Source: Apostichopus japonicus (taxonomy: Eukaryota; Echinodermata; Holothuroidea; Aspidochirotida; Stichopodidae). Taken from it: a stretch of 64,000 nt of DNA. The notes below the pieces were generated by a model that saw only the letters and a program-made list of their open reading frames with translations, ran no database searches and was not told the DNA's origin. The translations under genes and the position numbers were made by a program. This document shows positions 8,966 through 23,056 of the stretch, piece after piece; the stretch's first letter is position 1; each line of letters opens with the position of its first letter. The stretch spans positions 10,332,001-10,396,000 of the forward strand of contig NC_092582.1 of assembly GCF_037975245.1 (NCBI RefSeq), written 5' to 3'.

Positions 8966-10780
8966 CGCGATGGCTTGGCGCACTGTGCGAGCTGATGAGC
9001 GAGGCTCTCTTTTGCATCGGTGGTTCGAATCCCCGGTGATGACGTCTTTTGCCGATCTTTTACATCGAGTGCCTACAAGGGGAGCTGTAAGTATTAGTTA
9101 ATCGAGCTAATATCTCAGTCCATACAGTGGCGCGATGGCTTGGCGCACTGTACGAGCTGATGAGCGAGGCTCTCTTTTGCATCGGTGGTTCGAATCCCCG
9201 GTGATGACGTCTTTTGCCGATCTTTTACAGCGAGTGCCTACATGGGGAGCTGTAAGTATTAGTTAATCGAGCTAATATCTCAGTCCATACAGTGGCGCGA
9301 TGGCTTGGCGCACTGTGCGAGCTGATGAGCGAGGCTCTCTTTTGCATCGGTGGTTCGAGTCCCCGGTGATGACGTCTTTTGCCGATCTTTTACAGCGAGT
9401 GCCTACATGGGGAGCTGTAAGTATTAGTTAATCGAGCTAATATCTCAGTCCATACAGTGGCGCGATGGCTTGGCGCACTGTGCGAGCTGATGAGCGAAGC
9501 TCTCTTTTGCATCGGTGGTTCGAATCCCCGGTGATGACGTCTTTTGCCGATCTTTTACAGCGAGTGCCTACATGGGGAGCTGTAAGTATTAGTTAATCGA
9601 GCTAATATCTCAGTCCATACAGTGGCGCGATGGCTTGGCGCACTGTGCGAGCTGATGAGCGAGGCTCTCTTTTGCATCGGTGGTTCGAATCCCCGGTGAT
9701 GACGTATTTTGCCGATCTTTTACATCGAGTGCCTACATGGGGAGCTGTAAGTATTAATTAATCGAGCTAATATCTCAGTCCATACAGTGGCGCGATGGCT
9801 TGGCGCACTGTACGAGCTGATGAGCGAGGCTCTCTTTTGCATCGGTGGTTCGAATCCCCGGTGATGACGTCTTTTGCGGATCTTTTACAGCGAGTGCCTA
9901 CATGGGGAGCTGTAAGTATTAGTTAATCGAGCTAATATCTCAGTCCATACAGTGGCGCGATGGCTTGGCGCACTGTGCGAGCTGATGAGCGAGGCTCTCT
10001 TTTGCATCGGTGGTTCGCATCCCCGGTGATGACGTCTTTTGCGGATCTTTTACAGCGAGTGCCTACATGGGGAGCTGTAAGTATTAGTTAATCGAGCTAA
10101 TATCTCAGTCCATACAGTGGCGCGATGGCTTGGCGCACTGTGCGAGCTGATGAGCGAGGCTCTCTTTTGCATCGGTGGTTCGAATCCCCGGTGATGACGT
10201 CTTTTGCCGATCTTTTACAGCGAGTGCCTACATGGGGAGCTGTAAGTATTAGTTAATCGAGCTAATATCTCAGTCCATACAGTGGCGCGATGGCTTGGCG
10301 CACTGTGCGAGCTGATGAGCGAGGCTCTCTTTTGCATCGGTGGTTCGAATCCCCGGTGATGACGTCTTTTGCCGATCTTTTACAGCGAGTGCCTACATGG
10401 GGAGCTGTAAGTATTAGTTAATCGAGCAAATATTTCAGTCCATACAGTGGCGCGATGGCTTGGCGCACTGTGCGAGCTGATGAGCGAGGCTCTCTTTTGC
10501 ATCGGTGGTTCGAATCCCCGGTGATGACGTCTTTTGCCGATCTTTTACAGCGAGTGCCTACATGTGGAGCTGTAAGTATTAGTTAATCGAGCTAATATCT
10601 CAGTCCATACAGTGGCGCGATGGCTTGGCGCACTGTGCGAGCTGATGAGCGAGGCTCTCTTTTGCATCGGTGGTTCGAATCCCCGGTGATGACGTCTTTT
10701 GCCGATCTTTTACATCGAGTGCCTACATGGGGAGCTGTAAGTATTAGTTAATCGAGCTAATATCTCAGTCCATACAGTGG
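8966..10780 (+). repeat. 11-unit higher-order repeat, copy 2 (1815 bases)
   Basis: Adjacent second copy. Markers: tacga at 9131, GAAGC near 9497, CATCG near 9724, GCGGA near 10041, GCAAATATTT at 10426, CATGTGG near 10561 and CATCG near 10714. Private changes include GACGTATTTT near 9703 and TTCGCAT near 10017. The pattern stops at 10781, where a TTTAC/CACGG unit appears instead. Confidence 0.75.
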
Positions 10781-13700
10781 CGCGATGGCTTGGCGCACTG
10801 TGCGAGCTGATGAGCGAGGCTCTCTTTTACATCGGTGGTTCGAATCCCCGGTGATGACGTCTTTTGCCGATCTTTTACAGCGAGTGCCTACACGGGGAGC
10901 TGTAAGTATTAGTTAATCGAGCTAATATCTCAGTTCATACAGTGGCGCGATGGCTTGGCGCACTGTACGAGCTGATGAGCGAGGCTCTCTTTTGCATCGG
11001 TGGTTCGAATCCCCGGTGATGACGTCTTTTGCCGATCTTTTACAGCGAGTGCCTACATGGGGAGCTGTAAGTATTAGTTAATCGAGCAAATATCTCAGTC
11101 CATACAGTGGCGCGATGGCTTGGCGCACTGTGCGAGCTGATGAGCGAGGCTCTCTTTTACATCGGTGGTTCGAATCCCCGGTGATGACGTCTTTTGCCGA
11201 TCTTTTACAGCGAGTGCCTACATGGGGAGCTGTAAGTATTAGTTAATCGAGCTAATATCTCAGTCCATACAGTGGCGCGATGGCTTGGCGCACTGTGCGA
11301 GATGATGAGCGAGGCTCTCTTTTGCATCGGTGGTTCGAATCCCCGGTGATGACGTCTTTTGCGGATCTTTTACAGCGAGTGCCTACATGGGGAGCTGTAA
11401 GTATTAGTTAATCGAGCTAATATCTCAGTCCATACAGTGGCGCGATGGCTTGGCGCACTGTGCGAGCTGATGAGCGAGGCTCTCTTTTGCATCGGTGGTT
11501 CGAATCCCCGGTGATGACGTCTTTTGCCGATCTTTTACAGCGAGTGCCTACATGGGGAGCTGTAAGTATTAGTTAATCGAGCTAATATCTCAGTCCATAC
11601 AGTGGCGCGATGGCTTGGCGCACTGTGCGAGCTGATGAGCGAGGCTCTCTTTTGCATCGGTGGTTCGAATCCCCGGTGATGACGTCTTTTGCCGATCTTT
11701 TACATCGAGTGCCTACATGGGGAGCTGTAAGTATTAGTTAATCGAGCTAATATCTCAGTCCATACAGTGGCGCGATGGCTTGGCGCACTGTGCGAGCTGA
11801 TGAGCGAGGCTCTCTTTTGCATCGGTGGTTCGAATCCCCGGTGATGACGTCTTTTGCCGATCTTTTACAGCGAGTGCCTACATGGGGAGCTGTAAGTATT
11901 AGTTAATCGAGCTAATATCTCAGTCCATACAGTGGCGCGATGGCTTGGCGCACTGTGCGAGCTGATGAGCGAGGCTCTCTTTTGCATCGGTGGTTCGAAT
12001 CCCCGGTGATGACGTCTTTTGCCGATCTTTTACAGCGAGTGCCTACATGGGGAGCTGTAAGTATTAGTTAATCGAGCTAATATCTCAGTCCATACAGTGG
12101 CGCGATGGCTTGGCGCACTGTGCGAGCTGATGAACGTGGCTCTCTTTTGCATCGGTGGTTCGAATCCCCGGTGATGACGTCTTTTGCGGATCTTTTACAG
12201 CGAGTGCCTACATGGGGAGCTGTAAGTATTAGTTAATCGAGCTAATATCTCAGTCCATACAGTGACGCGATGGCTTGGCGCACTGTACGAGCTGATGAGC
12301 GAGGCTCTCTTTTGCATCGGTGGTTCGAACCCCCGGTGATGACGTCTTTTGCCGATCTTTTACAGCGAGTGCCTACATGGGGAGCTATAAGTATTAGTTA
12401 ATCGAGCTAATATCTCAGTCCATACAGTGGCGCGATGGCTTGGCGCACTGTGCGAGCTGATGAGCGAGGCTCTCTTTTGCATCGGTGGTTCGAATCCCCA
12501 TTGATGACGTCTTTTGCCGATCTTTTACAGCGAGTGCCTACATGGGGAGCTGTAAGTATTAGTTAATCGAGCAAATATCTCAGTCCATACAGTGGCGCGA
12601 TGGCTTGGCGCACTGTGCGAGCTGATGAGCGAGGCTCTCTTTTACATCGGTGGTTCGAATCCCCGGTGATGACGTCTTTTGCCGATCTTTTACAGCGAGT
12701 GCCTACATGGGGAGCTGTAAGTATTAGTTAATCCACCTAATATCTCAGTCCATACAGTGGCGCGATGGCTTGGCGCACTGTGCGAGCTGATGAGCGAGGC
12801 TCTCTTTTGCATCGGTGGTTCGAATCCCCGGTGATGACGTCTTTTGCGGATCTTTTACAGCGAGTGCCTACATGGGGAGCTGTAAGTATTAGTTAATCGA
12901 GCTAATATCTCAGTCCATACAGTGGCGCGATGGCTTGGCGCACTGTGCGAGCTGATGAGCGAGGCTCTCTTTTGCATCGGTGGTTCGAATCCCCGGTGAT
13001 GACGTCTTTTGCGGATCTTTTACAGCGAGTGCCTACATGGGGAGCTGTAAGTATTAGTTAATCGAGCTAATATCTCAGTCCATACAGTGGCGCGATGGCT
13101 TGGCGCACTGTGCGAGCTGATGAGCGAGGCTCTCTTTTGCATCGGTGGTTCGAATCCCCGGTGATGACGTCTTTTGCCGATCTTTTACAGCGAGTGCCTA
13201 CATGGGGAGCTGTAAGTATTAGTTAATCGAGCTAATATCTCAGTCCATACAGTGGCGCGATGGCTTGGCGCACTGTGCGAGCTGATGAGCGAGGCTCTCT
13301 TTTGCATCGGTGGTTCGAATCCCCGGTGATGACGTCTTTTGCCGATCTTTTACAGCGAGTGCCTACATGGGGAGCTGTAAGTATTAGTTAATCGAGCTAA
13401 TATCTCAGTCCATACAGTGGCGCGATGGCTTGGCGCACTGTGCGAGCTGATGAGCGAGGCTCTCTTTTGCATCGGTGGTTCGAATCCCCGGTGATGACGT
13501 CTTTTGCCGATCTTTTACAGCGAGTGCCTACATGGGGAGCTGTAAGTATTAGTTAATCGAGCTAATATCTCAGTCCATACAGTGGCGCGATGGCTTGGCG
13601 CACTGTGCGAGCTGATGAGCGTGGCTCTCTTTTGCATCGGTGGTTCGAATCCCCATTGATGACGTCTTTTGCCGATCTTTTACAGCGAGTGCCTACATGG

Positions 13701-16700
13701 GGAGCTGTAAGTATTAGTTAATCGAGCTAATATCTCAGTCCATACAGTGGCGCGATGGCTTGGCGCACTGTGCGAGCTGATGAGCGAGGCTCTCTTTTGC
13801 ATCGGTGGTTCGAATCCCCGGTGATGACGTCTTTTTCCGATCTTTTACAGCGAGTGCCTACATGGGGAGCTGTAAGTATTAGTTAATCGAGCTAATATCT
13901 CAGTCCATACAGTGGCGCGATGGCTTGGCGCACTGTGCGAGCTGATGAGCGAGGCTCTCTTTTACATCGGTGGTTCGAATCCCCGGTGATGACGTCTTTT
14001 GCCGATCTTTTACAGCGAGTGCCTACATGGGGAGCTGTAAGTTGTAGTTAATCGACAAAATATCTCAGTCCATACAGTGGCGCGATGGCTTGGCGCACTG
14101 TGCGAGCTGATGAGCGAGGCTCTCTTTTGCATCGGTGGTTCGAATCCCCGGTGATGACGTCTTTTGCCGATCTTTTACAGCGAGTGCCTACACGGGGAGC
14201 TGTAAGTATTAGTTAATCGAGCTAATATCTCAGTCCATACAGTGGCGCGATGGCTTGGCGCACTGTACGAGCTGATGAGCGAGGCTCTCTTTTGCATCGG
14301 TGGTTCGAATCCCCGGTGATGACGTCTTTTGCCGATCTTTTACAGCGAGTGCCTACATGGGGAGCTGTAAGTATTAGTTAATCGACCAAATATCTCAGTC
14401 CATACAGTGGCGCGATGGCTTGGCGCACTGTGCGAGCTGATGAGCGAGGCTCTCTTTTACATCGGTGGTTCGAATCCCCGGTGATGACGTCTTTTGCCGA
14501 TCTTTTACAGCGAGTGCCTACATGGGGAGCTGTAAGTATTAGTTAATCGAGCTAATATCTCAGTCCATACAGTGGCGCGATGGCTTGGCGCACTGTGCGA
14601 GCTGATGAGCGTGGCTCTCTTTTGCATCGGTGGTTCGAATCCCCGGTGATGACGTCTTTTGCGGATCTTTTACAGCGAGTGCCTACATGGGGAGCTGTAA
14701 GTATTAGTTAATCGAGCTAATATCTCAGTCCATACAGTGGCGCGATGGCTTGGCGCACTGTACGAGCTGATGAGCGAGGCTCTCTTTTGCATCGGTGGTT
14801 CGAATCCCCGGTGATGACGTCTTTTGCCGATCTTTTACAGCGAGTGCCTACATGGGGAGCTGTAAGTATTAGTTAATCGAGCTAATTTCTCAGTCCATAC
14901 AGTGGCGCGATGGCTTGGCGCACGGTGCGAGCTGATGAGCGAGGCTCTCTTTTGCATCGGTGGTTCGAATCCCCGGTGATGACGTCTTTTGCCGATCTTT
15001 TACAGCGAGTGCCTACATGGGGAGCTGTAAGTATTAGTTAATCGAGCTAATATCTCAGTCCATACAGTGGCGCGATGGCTTGGCGCACGGTGCGAGCTGA
15101 TGAGCGAGGCTCTCTTTTGCATCGGTGGTTCGAATCCCCGGTGATGACGTCTTTTTCCGATCTTTTACAGCGAGTGCCTACATGGGGAGCTGTAAGTATT
15201 AGTTAATCGAGCTAATTTCTCAGTCCATACAGTGGCGCGATGGCTTGGCGCACTGTGTGAGCTGATGAGCGAGGCTCTCTTTTGCATCGGTGGTTCGAAT
15301 CCCCGGTGATGACGTCTTTTGCCGATCTTTTACAGCGAGTGCCTACATGGGGAGCTGTAAGTATTAGTTAATCGAGCTAATATCTCAGTCCATACAGTGG
15401 CGCGATGGCTTGGCGCACTGTGCGAGCTGATGAGCGAGGCTCTCTTTTGCATCGGTGGTTCGAATCCCCGGTGATGACGTCTTTTGCCCATCTTTTACAG
15501 CGAGTGCCTACATGGGGAGCTGTAAGTATTAGTTAATCGAGCTAATATCTAAGTCCATACAGTGGCGCTATGGCTTGGCGCACTGTGCGAGCTGATGAGC
15601 GAGGCTCTCTTTTGCATCGGTGGTTCGAATCCCCGGTGATGACGTCTTTTGCCGATCTTTTACAGCGAGTGCCTACATGGGGAGCTGTAAGTATTAGTTA
15701 ATCGAGCTAAAATCTCAGTCCATACAGTGGCGCGATGGCTTGGCGCACGGTGCGAGCTGATGAGCGAGGCTCTCTTTTGCATCGGTGGTTCGAATCCCCG
15801 GTGATGACGTCTTTTGCCGATCTTTTACAGCGAGTGCCTACATGGGGAGCTGTAAGTATTAGTTAATCGAGCTAATTTCTCAGTCCATACAGTGGCGCGA
15901 TGGCTTGGCGCACTGTGCGAGCTGATGAGCGAGGCTCTCTTTTGCATCGGTGGTTCGAATCCCCGGTGATGACGTCTTTTGCCGATCTTTTACAGCGAGT
16001 GCCTACATGGGGAGCTGTAAGTATTAGTTAATCGAGCTAATATCTCAGTCCATACAGTGGCGCGATGGCTTGGCGCACTGTGCGAGTTGATGAGCGAGGC
16101 TCTCTTTTGCATCGGTGGTTCGAATCCCCGGTGATGACGTCTTTTGCCGATCTTTTACAGCGAGTGCCTACATGGGGAGCTGTAAGTATTAGTTAATCGA
16201 GCTAATATCTCAGTCCATACAGTGGCGCGATGGCTTGGCGCACTGTGCGAGCTGATGAGCGAGGCTCTCTTTTGCATCGGTGGTTCGAATCCCCGGTGAT
16301 GACGTCTTTTGCCGATCTTTTACAGCGAGTGCCTACATGGGGAGCTGTAAGTATTAGTTAATCGAGCTAATATCTCAGTCCATACAGTGGCGCGATGGCT
16401 TGGCGCACTGTGCGAGCTGATGAGCGAGGCTCTCTTTTGCATCGGTGGTTCGAATCCCCGGTGATGACGTCTTTTGCCCATCTTTTACAGCGAGTGCCTA
16501 CATGGGGAGCTGTAAGTATTAGTTAATCGAGCTAATATCTCAGTCCATACAGTGGCGCGATGGCTTGGCGCACGGTGCGAGCTGATGAGCGAGGCTCTCT
16601 TTTGCATCGGTGGTTCGAATCCCCGGTGATGACGTCTTTTGCCGATCTTTTACAGCGAGTGCCTACATGGGGAGCTGTAAGTATTAGTTAATCGACCTAA

Positions 16701-17875
16701 TATCTCAGTCCATACAGTGGCGCGATGGCTTGTCGCACTGTGCGAGCTGATGAGCGAGGCTCTCTTTTGCATCGGTGGTTCGAATTCCCGGTGATGACGT
16801 CTTTTGCCGATCTTTTACAGCGAGTGCCTACATGGGGAGCTGTAAGTATTAGTTAATCGACCTAATATCTCAGTCCATACAGTGGCGCGATGGCTTGGCG
16901 CACTGTACGAGCTGATGAGCGAGGCTCTCTTTTGCATCGGTGGTTCGAATCCCCGGTGATGACGTCTTTTGCCGATCTTTTACAGCGAGTGCCTACATGG
17001 GGAGCTGTAAGTATTAGTTAATCGACCAAATATCTCAGTCCATACAGTGGCGCGATGGCTTGGCGCACTGTGCGAGCTGATGAGCGAGGCTCTCTTTTAC
17101 ATCGGTGGTTCGAATCCCCGGTGATGACGTCTTTTGCCGATCTTTTACAGCGAGTGCCTACATGGGGAGCTGTAAGTATTAGTTAATCGACCAAATATCT
17201 CAGTCCATACAGTGGCGCGATGGCTTGGCGCACTGTGCGAGCTGATGAGCGAGGCTCTCTTTTGCATCGGTGGTTCGAATCCCCGGTGATGACGTCTTTT
17301 GCCGATCTTTTACAGCGAGTGCCTACATGGGGAGCTGTAAGTATTAGTTAATCGAGCTAATATCTCAGTCCATACAGTGGCGCGATGGCTTGTCGCACTG
17401 TGCGAGCTGATGAGCGAGGCTCTCTTTTGCATCGGTGGTTCGAATCCCCGGTGATGACGTCTTTTGCCGATCTTTTACAGCGAGGGCCTACATGGGGAGC
17501 TGTAAGTATTAGTTAATCGAGCTAATATCTCAGTCCATACAGTGGCGCGATGGCTTGGCGCACTGTACGAGCTGATGAGCGAGGCTCTCTTTTGCATCGG
17601 TGGTTCGAATCCCCGGTGATGACGTCTTTTGCCGATCTTTTACAGCGAGTGCCTACATGGGGAGCTGTAAGTATTAGTTAATCGACCTAATATCTCAGTC
17701 CATACAGTGGCGCGATGGCTTGGCGCACTGTGCGAGCTGATGAGCGAGGCTCTCTTTTGCATCGGTGGTTCGAATCCCCGGTGATGACGTCTTTTGCCTA
17801 TCTTTTACAGCGAGTGCCTACATGGGGAGCTGTAAGTATTAGTTAATCGAGCTAATATCTCAGTCCATACAGTGG
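10781..17875 (+). repeat. Mixed satellite zone with short recurring modules
   Basis: All units are 165 bases long here. A three-unit module (a unit ending CACGGGG, then a TACGA unit ending in CAAAT, then a TTTAC unit) is seen at 10781 and at 14081, 20 units apart, with partial copies near 12256 and 16886. CACGGTGCGA units occur near 14923, 15087, 15747 and 16573. CTAATTTCT occurs near 14882, 15212 and 15872. GCCCATC occurs near 15487 and 16477, six units apart. CCCCATTGAT occurs near 12495 and 13651. No gene or foreign sequence is present. Confidence 0.8.
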
Positions 17876-18205
17876 CGCGATGGCTTGGCGCACTGTGCGA
17901 GCTGATGAGCGAGGCTCTCTTTTGCATCGGTGGTTCGAATCCCCGGTGATGACGTCTTTTGCCGATCATTTACAGCGAGTGCCTACATGGGGAGCTGTAA
18001 GTATTAGTTAGTCGAGCTAATATCTCAGTCCATACAGTGGCGCGATGGCTTGGCGCACTGTGCGAGCTGATGAGCGAGGCTCTCTTTTGCATCGTTGGTT
18101 CGAATCCCCGGTGATGACGTCTTTTGCCGATCATTTACAGCGAGTGCCTACATGGGGAGCTGTAAGTATTAGTTAGTCGAGCTAATATCTCAGTCCATAC
18201 AGTGG
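17876..18205 (+). repeat. Recent doubling of one unit
   Basis: Units 17876-18040 and 18041-18205 share two changes seen nowhere else that I noticed (GATCATTTAC and AGTTAGTCGAG). They differ by one visible base (ATCGG versus ATCGT near 18095). This is a single-unit tandem duplication of recent date. Confidence 0.8.
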
Positions 18206-19447
18206 CGCGATGGCTTGGCGCACTGTACGAGCTGATGAGCGTGGCTCTCTTTTGCATCGGTGGTTCGAATCCCCGGTGATGACGTCTTTTGCGGATCTTT
18301 TACAGCGAGTGCCTACATGGGGAGCTGTAAGTATTAATTAATCGACCTAATATCTCAGTCCATACAGTGGCGCGATGGCTTGGCGCACTGTACGAGCTGA
18401 TGAGCGAGGCTCTCTTTTGCGTCGGTGGTTCGAATCCCCGGTGATGACGTCTTTTTCCGATCTTTTACAGCGAGTGCCTACATGGGGAGCTGTAAGTATT
18501 AGTTAATCGAGCTAATATCTCAGTCCATACAGTGGCGCGATGGCTTGGCGCACTGTACGAGCTGATGAGCGAGGCTCTCTTTTACATCGGTGGTTCGAAT
18601 CCCCGGTGATGACGTCTTTTGCCGATCTTTTACAGCGAGTGCCTACATGGGGAGCTGTAAGTATTAGTTAATCGACCAAATATCTCAGTCCATACAGTGG
18701 CGCGATGGCTTGGCGCACTGTGCGAGCTGATGAGCGAGGCTCTCTTTTGCATCGGTGGTTCGAATCCCCGGTGATGACGTCTTTTGCCGATCTTTTACAG
18801 CGAGTGCCTACATAGGGAGCTGTAAGTATTAGTTAATCGAGCTAATATCTCAGTCCATACAGTGGCGCGATGGCTTGGCGCACTGTACGAGCTGATGAGC
18901 GAGGCTCTCTTTTTCATCGGTGGTTCGAGTCCCCGGTGATGACGTCTTTTGCCGATCTTTTACAGCGAGTGCCTACATGGGGAGCTGTAAGTATTAGTTA
19001 ATCGACCTAATATCTCAGTCCATACAGTGGCGCGATGGCTTGGCGCACTGTACGAGCTGATGAGCGAGGCTCTCTTTTGCATCGGTGGTTCGAATCCCCG
19101 GTGATGACGTCTTTTGCCGATCTTTTACAGCGAGTGCCTACATGGGGAGCTGTAAGTATTAGTTAATCGACCTCATATCTCAGTCCATACAGTGGCGCGA
19201 TGGCTTGGCGCACTGTACGAGCTGATGAGCGAGGCTCTCTTTTGCATCGGTGGTTCGAATCCCCGATGATGACGTCTTTTGCCGATCTTTAACATCGAGT
19301 GCCTACATGGGGAGCTGTAAGTATTAGTTAATCGACCTCATACCTCAGTCCATACAGTGGCGCGATGGCTTGGCGCACTGTACGAGCTGATGAGCGAGGC
19401 TCTATTTTGCATCGGTGGTTCGAGTCCCCGGTGATGACGTCTTTTGC

Positions 19448-19505
19448 CGATCTTTTACAGCGAGTGCCTACATGGGCGATCTTTTACAGCGAGTGCCTAC
19501 ATGGG
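19448..19505 (+). repeat. 29-base internal duplication (CCTACATGGG type)
   Basis: A 29-base segment from CGATCTTTTACAG to CCTACATGGG is repeated at once, making a 194-base unit. The second copy continues into the normal GAGCTGTAAG. The duplication doubles the acceptor-like TCTTTTACAG and the left arm of inverted repeat 3. Confidence 0.9.
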
Positions 19506-19554
19506 GAGCTGTAAGTATTAGTTAATCGACCTAATATCTCAGTCCATACAGTGA

Positions 19555-20077
19555 CACGATGGCTTGGCGCACTGTACGAGCTGATGAGCGAGGCTCTCTT
19601 TTGCATCGGTGGTTCGAGTCCCCGGTGATGACGTCTTTTGCCGATCTTTTACAGCGAGTGCCTCCATGGGCGATCTTTTACAGCGAGTGCCTACATGGGG
19701 AGCTGTAAGTATTAGTTAATCGACCTAATATCTCAGTCCATACAGTGGCGCGATGGCTTGGCGCACTGTGCGAGCTGATGAGCGAGGCTCTCTTTTGCAT
19801 CGGTTGTTCGAATCCCCGATGATGACGCCTTTGCCGATCTTTTACAGCGAGTGCCTACATGGGGAGCTGTAAGTATTAGTTAATCGACCTAATTTCTCAG
19901 TCCATACAGTGGCGCGATGGCTTGGCGCACTGTGCGAGCTGATGAGCGAGGCTCTCTTTTGCATCGGTGGTTCGAGTCCCCGGTGATGACGTCTTTTGCC
20001 GATCTTTTACAGCGAGTGCCTACATGGGGAGCTGTAAGTATTAGTTAATCGACCTAATATCTCAGTCCATACAGTGA
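19555..20077 (+). repeat. Three-unit module with 29-base duplication (523 bases)
   Basis: The module is a unit with the 29-base duplication (CCTCCATGGG type), a GGTTGTTCGAAT/CCCGATGATG unit ending in CTAATTTCT, and an AGT unit ending in AGTGA. It is one base short of 524 because of the GACGCCTTTG deletion. The following module from 20078 shares the first two units but then departs. Confidence 0.75.
19642..19699 (+). repeat. 29-base internal duplication (CCTCCATGGG type)
   Basis: The same event as at 19448, but the first half carries CCTCC in place of CCTAC. This marks a subfamily of five such units in the window. Confidence 0.9.
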
Positions 20078-20164
20078 CGCGATGGCTTGGCGCACTGTAC
20101 GAGCTGATGAGCGAGGCTCTCTTTTGCATCGGTGGTTCGAGTCCCCGGTGATGACGTCTTTTGC

Positions 20165-20222
20165 CGATCTTTTACAGCGAGTGCCTCCATGGGCGATCTT
20201 TTACAGCGAGTGCCTACATGGG
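20165..20222 (+). repeat. 29-base internal duplication (CCTCCATGGG type)
   Basis: Second CCTCC member in block B copy 1. It opens the module starting at 20078. Confidence 0.9.
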
Positions 20223-22998
20223 GAGCTGTAAGTATTAGTTAATCGACCTAATATCTCAGTCCATACAGTGGCGCGATGGCTTGGCGCACTGTGCGAGCTG
20301 ATGAGCGAGGCTCTCTTTTGCATCGGTTGTTCGAATCCCCGATGATGACGTCTTTTGCCGATCTTTTACAGCGAGTGCCTACATGGGGAGCTGTAAGTAT
20401 TAGTTAATCGACCTAATATCTCAGTCCATACAGTGGCGCGATGGCTTGGCGCACTGTACGAGCTGATGAGCGAGGCTCTATTTTACATCGGTGGTTCGAG
20501 TCCCCGGTGATGACGTCTTTTGCCGATCTTTTACAGCGAGTGCCTACATGGGGAGCTCTAAGTATTAGTTAATCGACCTAATATCTCAGTCCATACAGTG
20601 GCGCGATGGCTTGGCGCACTGTACGAGCTGATGAGCGAGGCTCTCTTTTGCATCGGTGGTTCGAGTCCCCGGTAATGATATCTTTTGCCGATCTTTTACA
20701 GCGAGTGCCTACATGGGGAGCTGTAAGTATTAGTTAATCGACCTAATATCTCAGTCCATACAGTGACGCGATGGCTTGGCGCACTGTACGAGCTGATGAG
20801 CGAGGCTCTCTTTTGCATCGGTGGTTCGAGTCCCCGGTGATGACGTCTTTTGCCGATCTTTTACAGCGAGTGCCTACATGGGGAGCTGTAAGTATTAGTT
20901 AATCGAGCTAATATCTCAGTCCATACAGTGGCGCGATGGCTTGGCGCACTGTACGAGCTGATGAGCGAGGCTCTCTTTTGCATCGGTGGTTCGAGTCCCC
21001 GGTGATGACGTCTTTTGCCGATCTTTTACAGCGAGTGCCTACATGGGGAGCTGTAAGTATTAGTTAAACGACTTAATATCTCAGTCCATACAGTGGCTCG
21101 ATGGCTTGGCGCACTGTACGAGCTGATGAGCGAGGCTCTCTTTTGCATCGGTGGTTCGAGTCCCCGGTGATGACGTCTTTTGCCGATCTTTTACAGCGAG
21201 TGCCTACATGGGGAGCTGTAAGTATTAGTTAATCGACCTAATATCTCAGTCCATACAGTGGCGCGATGACTTGGCGCACTGTACGAGCTGATGAGCGAGG
21301 CTCTCTTTTGCATCGGTGGTTCGAATCCCCGGTGATGACGTCTTTTGCCGATCTTTTACAGCGAGTGCCTACATGGGGAGCTGTAAGTATTAGTTAATCG
21401 AGCTAATATCTCAGTCCATACAGTGGCGCGATGGCTTGGCGCACTGTACGAGCTGATGAGCGAGGCTCTCTTTTACATCGGTGGTTCGAATCCCCGGTGA
21501 TGACGTCTTTTGCCGATCTTTTACAGCGAGTGCCTACATGGGGAGCTGTAAGTATTAGTTAATCGACCAAATATCTCAGTCCATACAGTGGCGCGATGGC
21601 TTGGCGCACTGTGCGAGCTGATGAGCGAGGCTCTCTTTTGCATCGGTGGTTCGAATCCCCGGTGATGACGTCTTTTGCCGATCTTTTACAGCGAGTGCCT
21701 ACATGGGGAGCTGTAAGTATTAGTTAATCGAGCTAATATCTCAGTCCATACAGTGGCGCGATGGCTTGGCGCACTGTGCGAGCTGATGAGCGAGGCTCTC
21801 TTTTGCATCGGTGGTTCGAATCCCCGGTGATGACGTCTTTTGCGGATCTTTTACAGCGAGTGCCTACATGGGGAGCTGTAAGTATTAATTAATCGACCTA
21901 ATATCTCAGTCCATACAGTGGCGCGATGGCTTGGCGCACTGTACGAGCTGATGAGCGAGGCTCTCTTTTGCGTCGGTGGTTCGAATCCCCGGTGATGACG
22001 TCTTTTTCCGATCTTTTACAGCGAGTGCCTACATGGGGAGCTGTAAGTATTAGTTAATCGAGCTAATATCTCAGTCCATACAGTGGCGCGATGGCTTGGC
22101 GCACTGTACGAGCTGATGAGCGAGGCTCTCTTTTACATCGGTGGTTCGAATCCCCGGTGATGACGTCTTTTGCCGATCTTTTACAGCGAGTGCCTACATG
22201 GGGAGCTGTAAGTATTAGTTAATCGACCAAATATCTCAGTCCATACAGTGGCGCGATGGCTTGGCGCACTGTACGAGCTGATGAGCGAGGCTCTCTTTTG
22301 CATCGGTGGTTCGAATCCCCGGTGATGACGTCTTTTGCCGATCTTTTACAGCGAGTGCCTACATGGGGAGCTGTAAGTATTAGTTAATCGAGCTAATATC
22401 TCAGTCCATACAGTGGCGCGATGGCTTGGCGCACTGTACGAGCTGATGAGCGAGGCTCTCTTTTTCATCGGTGGTTCGAGTCCCCGGTGATGACGTCTTT
22501 TGCCGATCTTTTACAGCGAGTGCCTACATGGGGAGCTGTAAGTATTAGTTAATCGAGCTAATATCTCAGTCCATACAGTGGCGCGATGGCTTGGCGCACT
22601 GTACGAGCTGATGAGCGATGCTCTCTTTTGCATCGGTGGTTCGAATCCCCGGTGATGACGTCTTTTGCCGATCTTTTACAGCGAGTGCCTACATGGGGAG
22701 CTGTAAGTATTAGTTAATCGACCAAATATCTCAGTCCATACAGTGGCGCGATGGCTTGGCGCACTGTACGAGCTGATGAGCGAGGCTCTCTTTTGCATCG
22801 GTGGTTCGAATCCCCGATGATGACGTCTTTTGCCGATCTTTTACAGCGAGTGCCTACATGGGGAGCTGTAAGTATTAGTTAATCGACCTCATACCTCAGT
22901 CCATACAGTGGCGCGATGGCTTGGCGCACTATACGAGCTGATGAGCGAGGCTCTATTTTGCATCGGTGGTTCGAGTCCCCGGTGATGACGTCTTTTGC

Positions 22999-23056
22999 CG
23001 ATCTTTTACAGCGAGTGCCTACATGGGCGATCTTTTACAGCGAGTGCCTACATGGG
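22999..23056 (+). repeat. 29-base internal duplication (CCTACATGGG type)
   Basis: Partner of the unit at 19448 at the block B offset of 3551. Its unit also shares the CTATTTTGC variant. Confidence 0.9.

Larger units (their letters stand above)
18206..21756 (+). repeat. 21-unit block B, copy 1 (3551 bases)
   Basis: The block starts with a GCGGA unit followed by GTATTAATTA (18331), then GTCGGTGG (18421), a TTTAC unit, TTTTTC (18911), GACCTCATACC (19332) and 29-base duplications at 19448, 19642 and 20165. The rare marker GTCGG recurs at 21972, 3551 bases later: 21 units plus three 29-base insertions minus one base (GACGCCTTTG near 19826). Later markers are CTCTATTTTAC (20476) and GGTAATGATATC (20671). 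Confidence 0.8.
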
